Shown: positions 54,132 through 63,075 of the stretch, in pieces
How positions within the stretch are numbered: the first letter of the stretch is position 1
Layout: the number at the start of each line of letters is the position of its first letter
DNA from: Gemmatimonadota bacterium
Lineage (GTDB): Bacteria; JAAXHH01
Assembly (NCBI GenBank): GCA_009837395.1
Contig: VXTP01000022.1
Location: 38,119-102,118 of the forward strand
Direction of reading: 5' to 3'
DNA: 64,000 bases
The notes under the pieces: model-generated
Database searches by the model: none
Told to the model about the DNA's origin: nothing
The model's input: only the letters and a program-made list of their open reading frames with translations
Translations under genes and position numbers: made by a program

Positions 54132-54773
54132 TCAGGATTTGATCCGTCCATCGTCCGAATAACCGCGATTCTCCCAGTATCCCTTGTGGTTCTTGCGGGT
54201 GACTTCGATCCGGGTAATCCACTTGACCTGCTTGTATCCGTACATGCCGGGCATGACCAGGCGCACAGGCGAACCGTGTTTGGCCCACAGCGGCTCGTGG
54301 TTCATTTCGAGGGCCAGCATGCTGCTCTTCTTCATCGCCTCGCCCACGGGTACGCTGCTCTCGTATTCGTCCGCTCCGTAGAAAATGACGTCACGGGCAT
54401 CCGGGTCCATGCCCGCCTTATCAAGCAGGTCGCGCAGCCGCACGCCGACCCACCGGGCCCTTCCCTGGGCGCCTCCGACGCAACGCAGGATGCTCTCCTG
54501 CGTGACCTGCGGCCATGCGTGCAGTTCGTCGTACCGCAGTGCATATGGACTCGAAACAGCGCCTTCAATCTCGAGCCGTTCCTTTTCGACGTCGATTTTC
54601 GGTGGAAAGGAGACAATGGCTACGGCGAAGAACCTTGGCAGGGGAGTCAGGCCCTCCTCGTCCTTTTCAACGGGAACAAACAGGGGGCCGGCGACGGAAT
54701 GAAGCGTGGGAAGCATGGTTCCGCCGGCTATGAGTCCGGCCGCGAGGGTCTCCAGGAAATGTCGGCGGTCCAT
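54132..54773 (-). CDS. YedY/MsrP-like molybdopterin oxidoreductase, Tat-exported
   Basis: 213 residues. MDRRHFLETLAAGLIAGG is a short twin-arginine signal. The sulfite-oxidase fold follows with the molybdenum-ligating Cys in ESILRCVGGAQG (Cys98), VGVRLRDLLDKAGMD, SVPVGEAM and GSPVRLVMPGMYGYKQVKWI. Shorter than E. coli MsrP (334). No membrane heme partner (YedZ) gene adjoins it. Probably periplasmic reductase or oxidase. Confidence 0.88.
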   Translation of the reverse strand: MDRRHFLETLAAGLIAGGTMLPTLHSVAGPLFVPVEKDEEGLTPLPRFFAVAIVSFPPKIDVEKERLEIEGAVSSPYALRYDELHAWPQVTQESILRCVGGAQGRARWVGVRLRDLLDKAGMDPDARDVIFYGADEYESSVPVGEAMKKSSMLALEMNHEPLWAKHGSPVRLVMPGMYGYKQVKWITRIEVTRKNHKGYWENRGYSDDGRIKS

Positions 54774-54883
54774 AAACGGGTCCTGTCGGGATCGGGATGG
54801 GTCCGAGCCGGATGGGATTGCGCAGCCAGACTGCTGATTCGGATACCGGATTCGCCGCGGGTCCTATCTCCGCGCCTGTCACA

Positions 54884-54912
54884 AGCTTACACACGTGTAG
54901 TACGCCTGTCAA
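54884..54912 (-). promoter_or_regulatory. possible promoter for the YedY-like gene
   Basis: Minus strand: TTGACA (54912-54907, consensus), a 17-nt spacer and TAAGCT (54889-54884). The palindrome ACACGTGT lies within the spacer and could bind a repressor. Confidence 0.45.
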
Positions 54913-54973
54913 GGCATTTGGGGGCGTATCAGGGGAATGAACCGACGCAGGAAGCGCTATTGCGCATCGGGGT

Positions 54974-55002
54974 TTGATAAATAGGCGGGCAGTGATTAAA
55001 AT
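54974..55002 (+). promoter_or_regulatory. promoter for the SDR gene at 55085
   Basis: TTGATA (54974-54979), a 17-nt spacer and TAAAAT (54997-55002), each one base from consensus, 83 nt before the ATG. Confidence 0.6.
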
Positions 55003-55084
55003 ACCAGAAAGGATCGGAATGAAATCGGCATGAATCGGTGAATGCGGGTGAATTTCGCGTAACCCTACGAGGAAGGACGGCAAC

Positions 55085-55831
55085 ATGTCGCTCGAAAACA
55101 AGACGGTCGTCATCACCGGCGCGGCCATGGGCATCGGCCGGGCCGCGGCCCTGTGCTGTGCGGAGGCCGGGGGGCGGATCGTCCTGGCCGATATCGAAGA
55201 AGCCGGGCTGAAAGAGACCTTCGGCGATATACACGCCGCGGGCGGCGAGGCTTCCTGCCAGGTGGTGGACGTTTCGGACGCCCGGCAGGTCGAAGCGCTG
55301 ATGGCGGGCGCGGTCGAAGACTTCGGACGGATCGACGCGCTTATCAACTGCGCGGGCATCCTCGAGGGCGCCTTCGTACCCGTGGACGAGCTGGACGAGG
55401 CCGTGTGGCAGCGCGTAATGGATGTCAACCTGAAGGGGTCTTTTCTTACCTGCAAGTATGCCGCGGCCGTGATGAAGGAACAGCAAAAGGGCGTCATCGT
55501 CCTGTTGTCCTCCGGCGCCGGCGTCCGGGGAGGCAGTTCATCGGTGGCCTACGGGACCAGCAAGGGGGCCGTGCACGGGCAGGCGGTCGTCCTCGAGAGC
55601 CAGCTTTCGCCCTTCGGCATACGCGTTCACGCGGTCTGTCCGGGAGGGATCGCGACGCCCATGAAGCTCAGGAACATCGCCCAGGCGGCCGAATCCCAGG
55701 GCGGATCGGCGGAGGAAGCGCTCAAGCAGACGGAAGCATACCTGGGCGATCCCGAGGGCGTGGGCAGGATCCTCGCCTTCCTCGTATCCGACCAGGCTGA
55801 CCACCTGCGCCAGACCGTCTTTACACGATGA
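55085..55831 (+). CDS. short-chain dehydrogenase/reductase
   Basis: 248 residues after GGAAGGACGGCAAC. TGAAMGIG is the nucleotide loop (about 10-17), INCAGILEG stands for NNAG, LLSSGAGVRG has the catalytic Ser, and AYGTSKGAVHG carries Tyr and Lys, then VHAVCPGGIATPM. Substrate unknown; convergent with galM. Confidence 0.92.
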   Translation: MSLENKTVVITGAAMGIGRAAALCCAEAGGRIVLADIEEAGLKETFGDIHAAGGEASCQVVDVSDARQVEALMAGAVEDFGRIDALINCAGILEGAFVPVDELDEAVWQRVMDVNLKGSFLTCKYAAAVMKEQQKGVIVLLSSGAGVRGGSSSVAYGTSKGAVHGQAVVLESQLSPFGIRVHAVCPGGIATPMKLRNIAQAAESQGGSAEEALKQTEAYLGDPEGVGRILAFLVSDQADHLRQTVFTR

Positions 55832-55888
55832 GCGCGGTGCGGCATGCCGGTCGACCGGTTCGGGACCGTCGAACTGCTGTCGGCCCGG

Positions 55889-57040
55889 TCATCGGTCCGG
55901 TTCCGCGGACGCGGACGTGGTTGTGGACGTGGACGCAAAGGCATAGCACACCTCGTGACGGTATACGCCATCCGGTTGCAGGATGACCGACGGCCATCCC
56001 GGCGATCCCTGTCGGTTGACCGCGTCCGGAAAGGCCTGTGTCTCTAGGCAGAAGCCGTGGTGCCTGCCATACACGGCGCCTTGCTTCCCGGTGAGCGCAT
56101 CGGTCAGGTTGTTTCCCGTGTAGAACTGTACGCCCGGTTGATCGGTCCGGACCGCCATGGCCAAGCCCGATCGCCGGGAAGCTACCTGAGCGGCCGGCCT
56201 CACCCGCCCGTCCGCTTCGCGCAGGACGAAGTTGTGGTCGTAACCCCCCGGACCTCCCGTTCCCCCCGGACCTTCCGTTCTGTCGGGCTCCTGCAGACCC
56301 GGCGAAGAAATCGCGTCCATCTCCGCGGAGATGGTCTTCGGTTCCGTGAAGTCGAAGGGCGTGCCGGCGACCGGCCTGACTTCCCCCGTGGGAATGAGAT
56401 GGCGGTCGACGGGCGTGTAGGCGTCGGCGAACAGCGTAACCTCGTGGTCCAGCACCGGACCGGCCTGGTGCCCGTTCAGGTTCCAGTAGGAATGATTGGT
56501 CAGGTTCACCACCGTGGACCGGTCGGTCCGCGCCTTCATCAAAATCCTTAGTTCGTCGTCACCGGTCAGGGTGTAGGTAACCGTCGTTTCCACCGTGCCG
56601 GGATATCCTTCCTCCCCGTCCACGCTCGTATAGGTCATCGAGACGAAGGGTCCTTCTTCTCGCTGGCCGAAGTCCACCGGCTCCCAGATCTGCTTGTCAA
56701 ATCCGCCCGGTCCCCCGTGGATGTGATTGGGGCCGGCCCCGTCGTTGATCGCCAGGTGGTAATCCCTTCCTTCCAGCGTGAACCTTCCGCCGGCGATCCG
56801 GTTGGCGCAGCGGCCGACCGTGGTGCCGAAGAACGGATGACCGCCCAGGTAATCCTCGAGCGTGTCGAAGCCAAGCACCACGTCCACGAGACGCCCTGCC
56901 TCGTCCGGAATCTCCAGGGACTGCAGAATCGCGCCGTAATTGGTTACGTGCGCGGCCGCACCGCTCGCTCCGTTCAACGTGTAGAGAAAAACGGGCCGGG
57001 ACCGGAAAGTTCCCCAGATGGTCTCTTCTACGACACCCAT
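55889..57040 (-). CDS. galM: aldose 1-epimerase (galactose mutarotase)
   Basis: 383 residues from ATG 57040, chosen for GAGGAGG 8 nt upstream. GAILQSLEIPD, GTTVGRCANRIAGGRF, HIHGGPGGFDKQIW (catalytic His), LTNHSYWNLNGHQAG (second His) and FCLETQAFPDAVNRQG with the catalytic Glu are all present. It interconverts alpha and beta anomers. An extra Gly/Pro stretch (EGPGGTGGPGG) before YDHNFVL is coded by an 18-nt repeat, and the C-terminus ends in a Ser/Thr/Ala-rich tail. Confidence 0.93.
   Translation of the reverse strand: MGVVEETIWGTFRSRPVFLYTLNGASGAAAHVTNYGAILQSLEIPDEAGRLVDVVLGFDTLEDYLGGHPFFGTTVGRCANRIAGGRFTLEGRDYHLAINDGAGPNHIHGGPGGFDKQIWEPVDFGQREEGPFVSMTYTSVDGEEGYPGTVETTVTYTLTGDDELRILMKARTDRSTVVNLTNHSYWNLNGHQAGPVLDHEVTLFADAYTPVDRHLIPTGEVRPVAGTPFDFTEPKTISAEMDAISSPGLQEPDRTEGPGGTGGPGGYDHNFVLREADGRVRPAAQVASRRSGLAMAVRTDQPGVQFYTGNNLTDALTGKQGAVYGRHHGFCLETQAFPDAVNRQGSPGWPSVILQPDGVYRHEVCYAFASTSTTTSASAEPDR
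56250..56285 (-). repeat. 18-nt imperfect tandem repeat within galM
   Basis: GGACCTCCCGTTCCCCCC (56250-56267) and GGACCTTCCGTTCTGTCG (56268-56285) encode the Gly/Pro-rich insert before the YDHNF segment. Confidence 0.7.
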
Positions 57041-57165
57041 CGCACTGGCCTCCTCAAACTGAAAATACACGACAGTACAGGCTCGATCAATGAAATGTCC
57101 TTATGGTAGGGGTCCATGGATTCGAGAGCTGGTTCTTCGTTTCGACTGATACGAGTGAGGATCGC

Positions 57166-57210
57166 GGGTCGCCCGCGAACGGGTCGCCCGCGAACGGGTC
57201 GCCCGCGAAG
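57166..57210 (+). repeat. 15-nt tandem repeat, three units, upstream of the helicase
   Basis: GGGTCGCCCGCGAAC twice and GGGTCGCCCGCGAAG once. If translation began at ATG 57116 they would encode a GRPRT tail; with the preferred ATG 57251 they lie in the leader. Confidence 0.85.
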
Positions 57211-57250
57211 TGGATTACGATGTTGCGCCATCGGGGGAGCATCCCATCCC

Positions 57251-60200
57251 ATGGTCGAAACACATACAGCAGACGCCATGCAACCTGTGGAACAGTCCTC
57301 CGCGATTTGTCCGGCCATATTTCCGCCGGACGAGGTATCCCGGTGGGAACGAAAGGGCCGTGGACTGGCCGTTTTCCGGTGTCCCGATACGTTTTCGCTG
57401 CCTGAAGTCGAGTCCCTTCCGGGCACGGCCATGCTGGTCGATCCGGATGAAGAACAGGAGATACCGGGCGATCCCGATCGTATTGTGCTGAAGTTGACGT
57501 CACGGTGCACGCCCCATCTGAACAGCCTGGTGAATCGCATCGTCCTTCCGGCGTACAGGCGATACATCCCCCTGTACCTGTTCGCCTCATGGAACGAGGA
57601 GGACCTGGACACCGGGGCGGTTCAAATACCGGATAAAGAAGAGATCGAAGCGGCGATGTTGCCCCTATTGAGAGAACAGCTGCGGTCTCTCCTGGTGTTT
57701 ACTTGTGTCGTGTTTCCCGATTCAGAGGCGCTGTCTGCGTCGAGGAAGCCCTGGCTGACCCCCGTGGAAGTCATGATGCACGAGGGACTTACGCGGGCAG
57801 GCCTGCCTCACCGGCTCCACGTGCGGCTGGGACCGGCCTGTGTCGACGCGCTGGTCAGTGACGCGCTGGTCGACGGCCCGCATGATGGCAGCCCGTACGA
57901 TGGCAGTCCGCATGATGGCAGCCCGCATGATGGCAGCCCGCATGATGGCGATCCGCATGATGGCAGCCCGCACGATGGCGATCCGCATGATAGCGCCGTT
58001 GCGGTGGAGATCGACGGCAGGGCGTTTGTCCGTGACGACCAGATCCATCTGGAAAGGATGCTGACCGAGAAACACGGAATTCGAAAGTTCGTACGGTTCA
58101 GCGGGAGTGATGTCGTGCACGATCTCGACGCGTGTGTCGAGAAGGTTCGATCGACGCTGACGGGACGGGGAAACGAGCCGCCGATCCGGATGCCTGACCC
58201 GAATCCGAGCCTTGCCGGGGAGCAGGCCGGGTGCCTGAAACCCCGTTCCGGCGTAGTGCTCACCCTCGCCCCGGCGGGTTCAGGCAAGACGCGGGTGTTG
58301 ACGCGCCGGGTCGTGGAAGCCGTTCGGGGCGGAATAGATCCTGGTCGGATACTGTGCGTGGTCTTCAACAAGGCGGCGAGCGAGGTGATGTCCGAGCGTA
58401 TACACGGCGATGCCGGACTTCCAGGCGTCCATATCCGAACGCTGCACAGCCTGGGATACGAGATCTGCCGGCATGCGCCGGACAGCCCCTATGCGGGCTA
58501 TGGCGTCGTTACCGATCAGACGCTGCCGGGCGGGTTGACCGATCTGTTCAGGAAGGTGCTGAAGGATGATTTCGAACGGCACGCCTCCGCCGCGCCTTAT
58601 CCCTTTCCCGAGCATCTGGTCATCGCATACGAGGAAGCGGCTTCACGGTTCAGGAGAACGTTGATTCCCTTCGGCGGAGACGACCCCAGTGTCGAGATCG
58701 AAGGGTTCGATGGTGACCAGGCGCGCAGGATACGCGAGGAAGTGGATCGCCGGATGAACGCGAAAGCCCTGATGACCTTCGACGAGCAGTTGTTCCGCGC
58801 CGTGGAATTCCTCCTGAAGCATCCCGTTGCGCGTAGGGTCTACCAGCACCGCTTCGACTCGGTCCTCGTGGACGAGGTCCAGGACCTCACACCCGTGCAG
58901 TTCCTGATGCTCAGGCTGCTCTCCCTGCCCCTGAACAACCTGTTCGCGGTGGGCGACGACGACCAGATGATCAACACCTTCACCGGGGCGGACCCCGAGA
59001 ATATCCGCTCGTTCCAGCGGTGGTATCCGGGCGCGGCGATCCACACCCTGGGCGCGAATTACCGATGCAGGCCCGACATCGTAACCCGTTCCGCCAGCGT
59101 CATTTCCAACAACGTCAACCGCTTCGACAAGCCTATCCGTCCCGTACAGGTCCAGGCCGGACCGGGCAGGGACACCATCCGGGTCATCGCATGTCCTTCG
59201 CTGGAAGCGGAAACCGATGCCGTGGTACGCACGATACGTCGATGGAGAAAAGGGGGTTACGGATACGGGGACATGGCCGTCCTGGTCCGGGTCCAGTCGA
59301 TCGCGGCGCCCCTGCAGTCCGCGCTCAATGAGGCGGATCTGCCCTTCGACCCGATGGACGCCGGCGCACTGTTCCAATCCCACGCGGGAAGGACCCTGGG
59401 TGCGTATTTCGATGTCATCGCCCGTGATGAACGGGCCAATCCCCTTTCCTATGCCCTCAGCCTTTCCTTCCCATCCAGGCGACTCTCCAATGAGCAGTTG
59501 CGCGAAGCGGCGTTACTCGGCCACCGGTTCTTCGAGCGAACGGACAGGCTGCCCGGTGGGCGAACCGTCGGTCCGCGGGATGAGGTGGTCGCCAATGAGG
59601 TGGTCGCCAATGAGGTGGTTGCCAATGAGGTGATCGCCAATGTAGAGACCTACCAGAACAATATCGAAGTCCTGCGCGGCGTCTATGCGTCGCCGGACGG
59701 GTCTCCTGTTGAATTCTTGAATGAATTACTGGAGCGGACGGGCCTTGGCGCATACTACATGAGGCAGGAGAAAAACAGCCGCCAGCGCATGGCCGCATCC
59801 GCCGCGAAATCCATTGATTCGATACGCGAAATAGCCGCCCGGTGTCACTGCAAGAAAGCATTCGTGGATACGTACCTGGAGGCCATGGCGTCCGAAGCCG
59901 CCGCGGACCAGATGGACCACCTACATCCCGGTGCGTCCCGGGACGATCGCATTACCGTAACCACGATTCACCGGAGCAAGGGGGACGAATACAAGGGCGT
60001 CATCCTCTTCCACGTGGTGGAGGACATCCTGCCCCACCGGCGGATGACCGGTTCAGAAGCAGATGTCGAGGAGGAACGGCGCGTATTCTACGTTGCCCTG
60101 ACGCGGGCCGAGGAACGGCTGTGCATCACGACGCAGCGTAAGCATCCTTCCCGGTTTCTGGCCGAGATGAAGCCCGGCGGCGTAGGTAACCGACCGATGC

Positions 60201-60304
60201 GGCTCCGCGGCCGGCTGACGCACCTTCGCGGCCGGTTGACGCGCGTCCGTCCGAGTTCGATAGCACGATACGTCCTGGGCTGCTGCCGCCAGATACTACC
60301 TTGA
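57251..60304 (+). CDS. UvrD/Rep-type superfamily 1 helicase with N-terminal Vsr/DUF559-like nuclease domain
   Basis: 1017 residues from ATG 57251 (ATG 57116 would add 45 Arg-rich residues). The region about 175-300 looks like a PD-(D/E)XK nuclease: MMHEGLTRAGLPHRLHVRLG, CVDALV (Asp) and VAVEIDGRAFV followed by DQIHLERMLTEKHGIRKFVRFSG. Helicase motifs follow: LAPAGSGKTRV (Walker A, about 338-348), VFNKAASEVM, TLHSLGYEI, VLVDEVQDLTPVQ (II), VGDDDQMINTF (III), LGANYRCRPDIV (IV), TIHRSKGDEYKGVILF (V) and VFYVALTRAEERL (VI). Two repeat tracts (HDGSP, EVVAN) interrupt the chain. Possible roles are DNA repair, phage defence or recombination; unresolved. Confidence 0.9.
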   Translation: MVETHTADAMQPVEQSSAICPAIFPPDEVSRWERKGRGLAVFRCPDTFSLPEVESLPGTAMLVDPDEEQEIPGDPDRIVLKLTSRCTPHLNSLVNRIVLPAYRRYIPLYLFASWNEEDLDTGAVQIPDKEEIEAAMLPLLREQLRSLLVFTCVVFPDSEALSASRKPWLTPVEVMMHEGLTRAGLPHRLHVRLGPACVDALVSDALVDGPHDGSPYDGSPHDGSPHDGSPHDGDPHDGSPHDGDPHDSAVAVEIDGRAFVRDDQIHLERMLTEKHGIRKFVRFSGSDVVHDLDACVEKVRSTLTGRGNEPPIRMPDPNPSLAGEQAGCLKPRSGVVLTLAPAGSGKTRVLTRRVVEAVRGGIDPGRILCVVFNKAASEVMSERIHGDAGLPGVHIRTLHSLGYEICRHAPDSPYAGYGVVTDQTLPGGLTDLFRKVLKDDFERHASAAPYPFPEHLVIAYEEAASRFRRTLIPFGGDDPSVEIEGFDGDQARRIREEVDRRMNAKALMTFDEQLFRAVEFLLKHPVARRVYQHRFDSVLVDEVQDLTPVQFLMLRLLSLPLNNLFAVGDDDQMINTFTGADPENIRSFQRWYPGAAIHTLGANYRCRPDIVTRSASVISNNVNRFDKPIRPVQVQAGPGRDTIRVIACPSLEAETDAVVRTIRRWRKGGYGYGDMAVLVRVQSIAAPLQSALNEADLPFDPMDAGALFQSHAGRTLGAYFDVIARDERANPLSYALSLSFPSRRLSNEQLREAALLGHRFFERTDRLPGGRTVGPRDEVVANEVVANEVVANEVIANVETYQNNIEVLRGVYASPDGSPVEFLNELLERTGLGAYYMRQEKNSRQRMAASAAKSIDSIREIAARCHCKKAFVDTYLEAMASEAAADQMDHLHPGASRDDRITVTTIHRSKGDEYKGVILFHVVEDILPHRRMTGSEADVEEERRVFYVALTRAEERLCITTQRKHPSRFLAEMKPGGVGNRPMRLRGRLTHLRGRLTRVRPSSIARYVLGCCRQILP
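57881..57985 (+). repeat. 15-nt tandem repeat, seven units, inside the nuclease domain
   Basis: Consensus CATGATGGCAGCCCG (HDGSP), with variants coding HDGDP and YDGSP. It covers residues about 211-245, between the Asp strand (CVDALV) and the Glu strand (VEIDG) of the presumed nuclease. Confidence 0.9.
59582..59641 (+). repeat. 15-nt tandem repeat, four units, in the helicase
   Basis: Consensus GAGGTGGTCGCCAAT (EVVAN) at residues about 778-797, in the helicase 2B-like region between motifs IV and V. The units differ by single bases. Confidence 0.9.
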
Positions 60305-61447
60305 CCCGCCTGCCGCATCCACCGGCCAGGTCTCGAGGCCGTCCGGGGTCAGGACGGCATACGACCGGGCCAGGTTCGCCACGGGACAGCTATGTACCGG
60401 CACCACGCGGATCTTCGACCCGATGGCCAGATCGAGTCCGTTGCGCCCAACCATGCCGTGCTCTTCCGAGACCTTTTCCACGATCATCTCGCCCTCGCGC
60501 TCGAGGAATCCCGATGCCGGGTAGGCCAGGCCGAATCCCTGGTTGCCCGTCATGCCGTGGACGCCCGTATCCGAAGTCAGCGTCTTCGACCCGGCGTCCG
60601 TCACGAAATAGTGTTCGTTCCTGCTGATCACCGTGGCCAGCACGGTCAGCGCGGCATCGGCAACTCCGGCTACGCCCACACGGGCAGGGAGCAGGTCGAG
60701 AAATACATAGTTCCCGGGCCTGATTTCCGTGATTCCGTCGAAACGCTCGGTGGCGAGGACAGCCGGCGTTGCGCCTACGGAGACCTCCCGGACCGGAAGA
60801 CCGTCCGACTGCAAGGCGTCGCGCACCGCGACCATGGTGCGCCGCTCCGCTTCCGCGACCTCCGCGGCCTCTGCCCTGGATTTCGCACCGTACACGTGGC
60901 CTGCGTGGGAAAGGATTCCGCGGAATTCCAGGTTGTCATGGTCGTGGATCATCCCGGCCAGCTCCCCGACACGCGGGTCGTTGGGCAGCAGGCCGCACCG
61001 ATGCAGTCCCACATCGATTTTAAGAAACAGCCTAACAATCTGCTCGTGGGCCGCCGCCCGTTCGCCCGCCACCTGGATGCCTTTCTTCGAGTCGGTCACC
61101 ACGCGCAAGTCGGTGCCATGAGCCTTTACGGCGGACAGCAACCGGTCCCACTTCCCCGGCGATACCACCGGCCGGGCGACGGTGATGGATTCGAACCCGC
61201 CCTCGATGAAGACCTGCGCTTCGTCCACCGTGGCAACGGTGACGCCCGATGCGCCCAGGGCGATCTGTCTCCGACCGATCTCCAGAGACTTGTGGGTCTT
61301 GATGTGGGGCCGCAGCGAGACGCCGTGCCGGTCCGCCAGGTCCTGCATGGCGCGCAGATTGCCCACCATCCGGGTTACATCGAGCAATACGGCGGGCGTT
61401 TCCACGTCGTCGAGCATGTCGTTTGTGTTCATGATAGGATCCGTCAT
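60296..61447 (-). CDS. D-threonine aldolase/DSD1-like PLP enzyme (alanine racemase fold)
   Basis: 383 residues after GGAGACTCG. VETPAVLLDVTRMVGNL and SLRPHIKTHKSLEIG contain the PLP Lys (HIKTHK), LFLKIDVGLHRCG and ILSHAGHVYG follow, and the C-terminal domain has HGMVG ... IGSKIRVVPVHSCPVANL with the metal-binding His/Cys typical of D-threonine aldolase and D-serine dehydratase-like proteins. Likely cleaves or dehydrates beta-hydroxy D-amino acids. Its 3' end overlaps that of the helicase gene by 9 nt. Confidence 0.9.
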   Translation of the reverse strand: MTDPIMNTNDMLDDVETPAVLLDVTRMVGNLRAMQDLADRHGVSLRPHIKTHKSLEIGRRQIALGASGVTVATVDEAQVFIEGGFESITVARPVVSPGKWDRLLSAVKAHGTDLRVVTDSKKGIQVAGERAAAHEQIVRLFLKIDVGLHRCGLLPNDPRVGELAGMIHDHDNLEFRGILSHAGHVYGAKSRAEAAEVAEAERRTMVAVRDALQSDGLPVREVSVGATPAVLATERFDGITEIRPGNYVFLDLLPARVGVAGVADAALTVLATVISRNEHYFVTDAGSKTLTSDTGVHGMTGNQGFGLAYPASGFLEREGEMIVEKVSEEHGMVGRNGLDLAIGSKIRVVPVHSCPVANLARSYAVLTPDGLETWPVDAAGGSR

Positions 61448-61662
61448 CGAGTCTCCGATAGGTAAGGCGCCGCGTTGGTTGTTTCTAGATTATACGCAGC
61501 GCGTCAACCCTGCGGCGCGTGTTCGCCCTGTCGTCCTCCAAGGCCATTCTTCCCGGTTGCCTTTCATGCGGTTTTCCAACTTGACACGGCATGCAAGCGA
61601 TCGACACATTTTCCCACGTAACCGCCGGAGAACGGTTTACGCTTCACCCTGGGGAGCATGGC

Positions 61663-62031
61663 ATGGATCGACAGAAAGCGACGGAACTGGCAAGGCTGTA
61701 TGTCGAGCGATCGAATCGTCACGTGCTGGACGAGGTGTTTCCCATGTTCGATCCCGATGCCACCTATCGGTCGTCGCAATTCGGCCTGTTCGAGGGCCTG
61801 GTTCAGATCCGGGACATGATGACCGGATTCTTTGCCACCTTCCCCGACGTACACTGGACGGTGGACGACTATCGCGCGGATTCCGACGACACGGCCTCCT
61901 TCGAATTCACGATGCGGGCCAGCCATGCCGAAACGAAGCAGTCCGTGGAGCGCCGGGGGCTTGAAACGATCATCTTCACGGAGGAAGGACTGATCCGCCA
62001 CATCGAGGTCGAAGTGGCGCACCCGGGTTGA
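61663..62031 (+). CDS. SnoaL/NTF2-like protein
   Basis: 122 residues from ATG 61663 with GGGGAG 6 nt upstream; an in-frame ATG at 61591 would add 24 residues outside the domain. LARLYVERSNRHVLDEVF, FDPDATYRSSQFGLFEGLVQIRDMMTGFFATFPDVHWTV and ETIIFTEEGLIRHIEVEV follow the polyketide-cyclase-like cone fold. Function unspecified. The stop overlaps the possible TTG start of the dehydratase gene. Confidence 0.8.
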   Translation: MDRQKATELARLYVERSNRHVLDEVFPMFDPDATYRSSQFGLFEGLVQIRDMMTGFFATFPDVHWTVDDYRADSDDTASFEFTMRASHAETKQSVERRGLETIIFTEEGLIRHIEVEVAHPG

Positions 62032-62048
62032 CAACCATCCACTCATTA

Positions 62049-63008
62049 ATGCATCCCTTACTCCCCGAAATACTTAGCGCGGAAGAACGCATCAGATCCC
62101 ACGTCCTGCAAACGCCCCTGATCCACTCCATGCCGCTTTCGGCCAGTACCGGGGCGGATGTCTACTTGAAGATGGAAAGCGAGCAGCACACCAACTCTTT
62201 CAAGGCGCGCGGGGCGATGAACAAGGTGCTGTCGCTGACCGGAGAGGAGTTGTCCCGGGGCGTGGTGACGTCCTCGACGGGCAACCATGCGCAGGGCGTT
62301 GCCCGGGCCTGCATGATCACCGGCTGTCCGGGGACCATTTACCTGCCCAACGGCGTCGATCCTTCCAAGATGAAAGCGATCAAACAGTATCCCGTGGACC
62401 TGGTCTTCCACGACGGCAACCCTCTGGAAACGGAGTTGTACGCCCAGCAGCAGGCCGCCGCCCTGAGCAGGACATGGATTTCACCCTACAACGATCCGCA
62501 GATCATCGGCGGCCAGGGTACTATCGGCATCGAGCTGTCACAACAACTGCCGTCGATCGACGATGTGTTCGTTACCGTCGGCGGCGGCGGGCTCATCGGA
62601 GGGATCGCCGTCTATCTGAAGGCGCATAGTCCGGATACACGGATTATCGGCTGCCAGCCTGACCAGTCGGCGGCCATGTATCACTGTATTCGCGCCGGAC
62701 GCATTGTAAGCACCGAGCACGGCGAAACGCTATCCGACGGCTCGGCGGGCGACGTGGAGCCGGGATCGATCACCTTTCCGGTCTGCCGCGACCTGGTCGA
62801 CGATTACATCCTGGTCTCGGAGGAGGAAATCGGCGAGGCCATCCGGTTCATGGTCCATGCCCATCACAAGATCGTCGAAGGCGCCGCCGGCGTTGCCGTG
62901 GCCAGTTTGCTTCAACGGAAGGAAGAATTCCGCGGGCGTACCGTGGCCATCGTCATCTGCGGCGCAAACATCGCCGCAACGACCCTCAGGACCGTACTGG
63001 CGTCCTGA
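62049..63008 (+). CDS. threonine/serine dehydratase-like PLP enzyme (fold type II)
   Basis: 319 residues from ATG 62049; TTG 62028 is an in-frame alternative overlapping the preceding stop. TPLIHSMPLSASTGADVYLKMESEQHTNSFKARGAMN carries the Schiff-base Lys in SFKARG, VTSSTGNHAQGVA is the substrate loop and VTVGGGGLIGGIA the PLP phosphate-binding Gly loop. The C-terminal ACT domain of biosynthetic IlvA is absent, so a catabolic or EutB-like role is likelier. Adjacent to a D-threonine-aldolase-like gene (divergent), hinting at hydroxy-amino-acid metabolism. Confidence 0.88.
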   Translation: MHPLLPEILSAEERIRSHVLQTPLIHSMPLSASTGADVYLKMESEQHTNSFKARGAMNKVLSLTGEELSRGVVTSSTGNHAQGVARACMITGCPGTIYLPNGVDPSKMKAIKQYPVDLVFHDGNPLETELYAQQQAAALSRTWISPYNDPQIIGGQGTIGIELSQQLPSIDDVFVTVGGGGLIGGIAVYLKAHSPDTRIIGCQPDQSAAMYHCIRAGRIVSTEHGETLSDGSAGDVEPGSITFPVCRDLVDDYILVSEEEIGEAIRFMVHAHHKIVEGAAGVAVASLLQRKEEFRGRTVAIVICGANIAATTLRTVLAS

Positions 63009-63075
63009 GTTTTCCAGGTTAAATCTAGGTCAGCTCAACGTCTTATCAACATCTACTCAACATCGGAAAGGTCCC

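Larger units (their letters stand above)
54774..55084. other. 311-nt divergent intergenic region with promoters on both strands
   Basis: Contains the two candidate promoters listed separately, the palindrome ACACGTGT at 54891-54898 and the direct repeat CGCCTGTCA (54873-54881 and 54903-54911). No gene supported. Confidence 0.6.

Noticed and set aside
57166..57985. CRISPR array
   Set aside because: The units are 15 nt, directly adjacent without spacers, and in the second tract clearly protein-coding.
61489..61494. Minus-strand TATAAT upstream of the D-threonine-aldolase-like gene
   Set aside because: The nearest TTGACG is only 7 nt away, far too close for a sigma70 promoter, and no better -35 box is visible.
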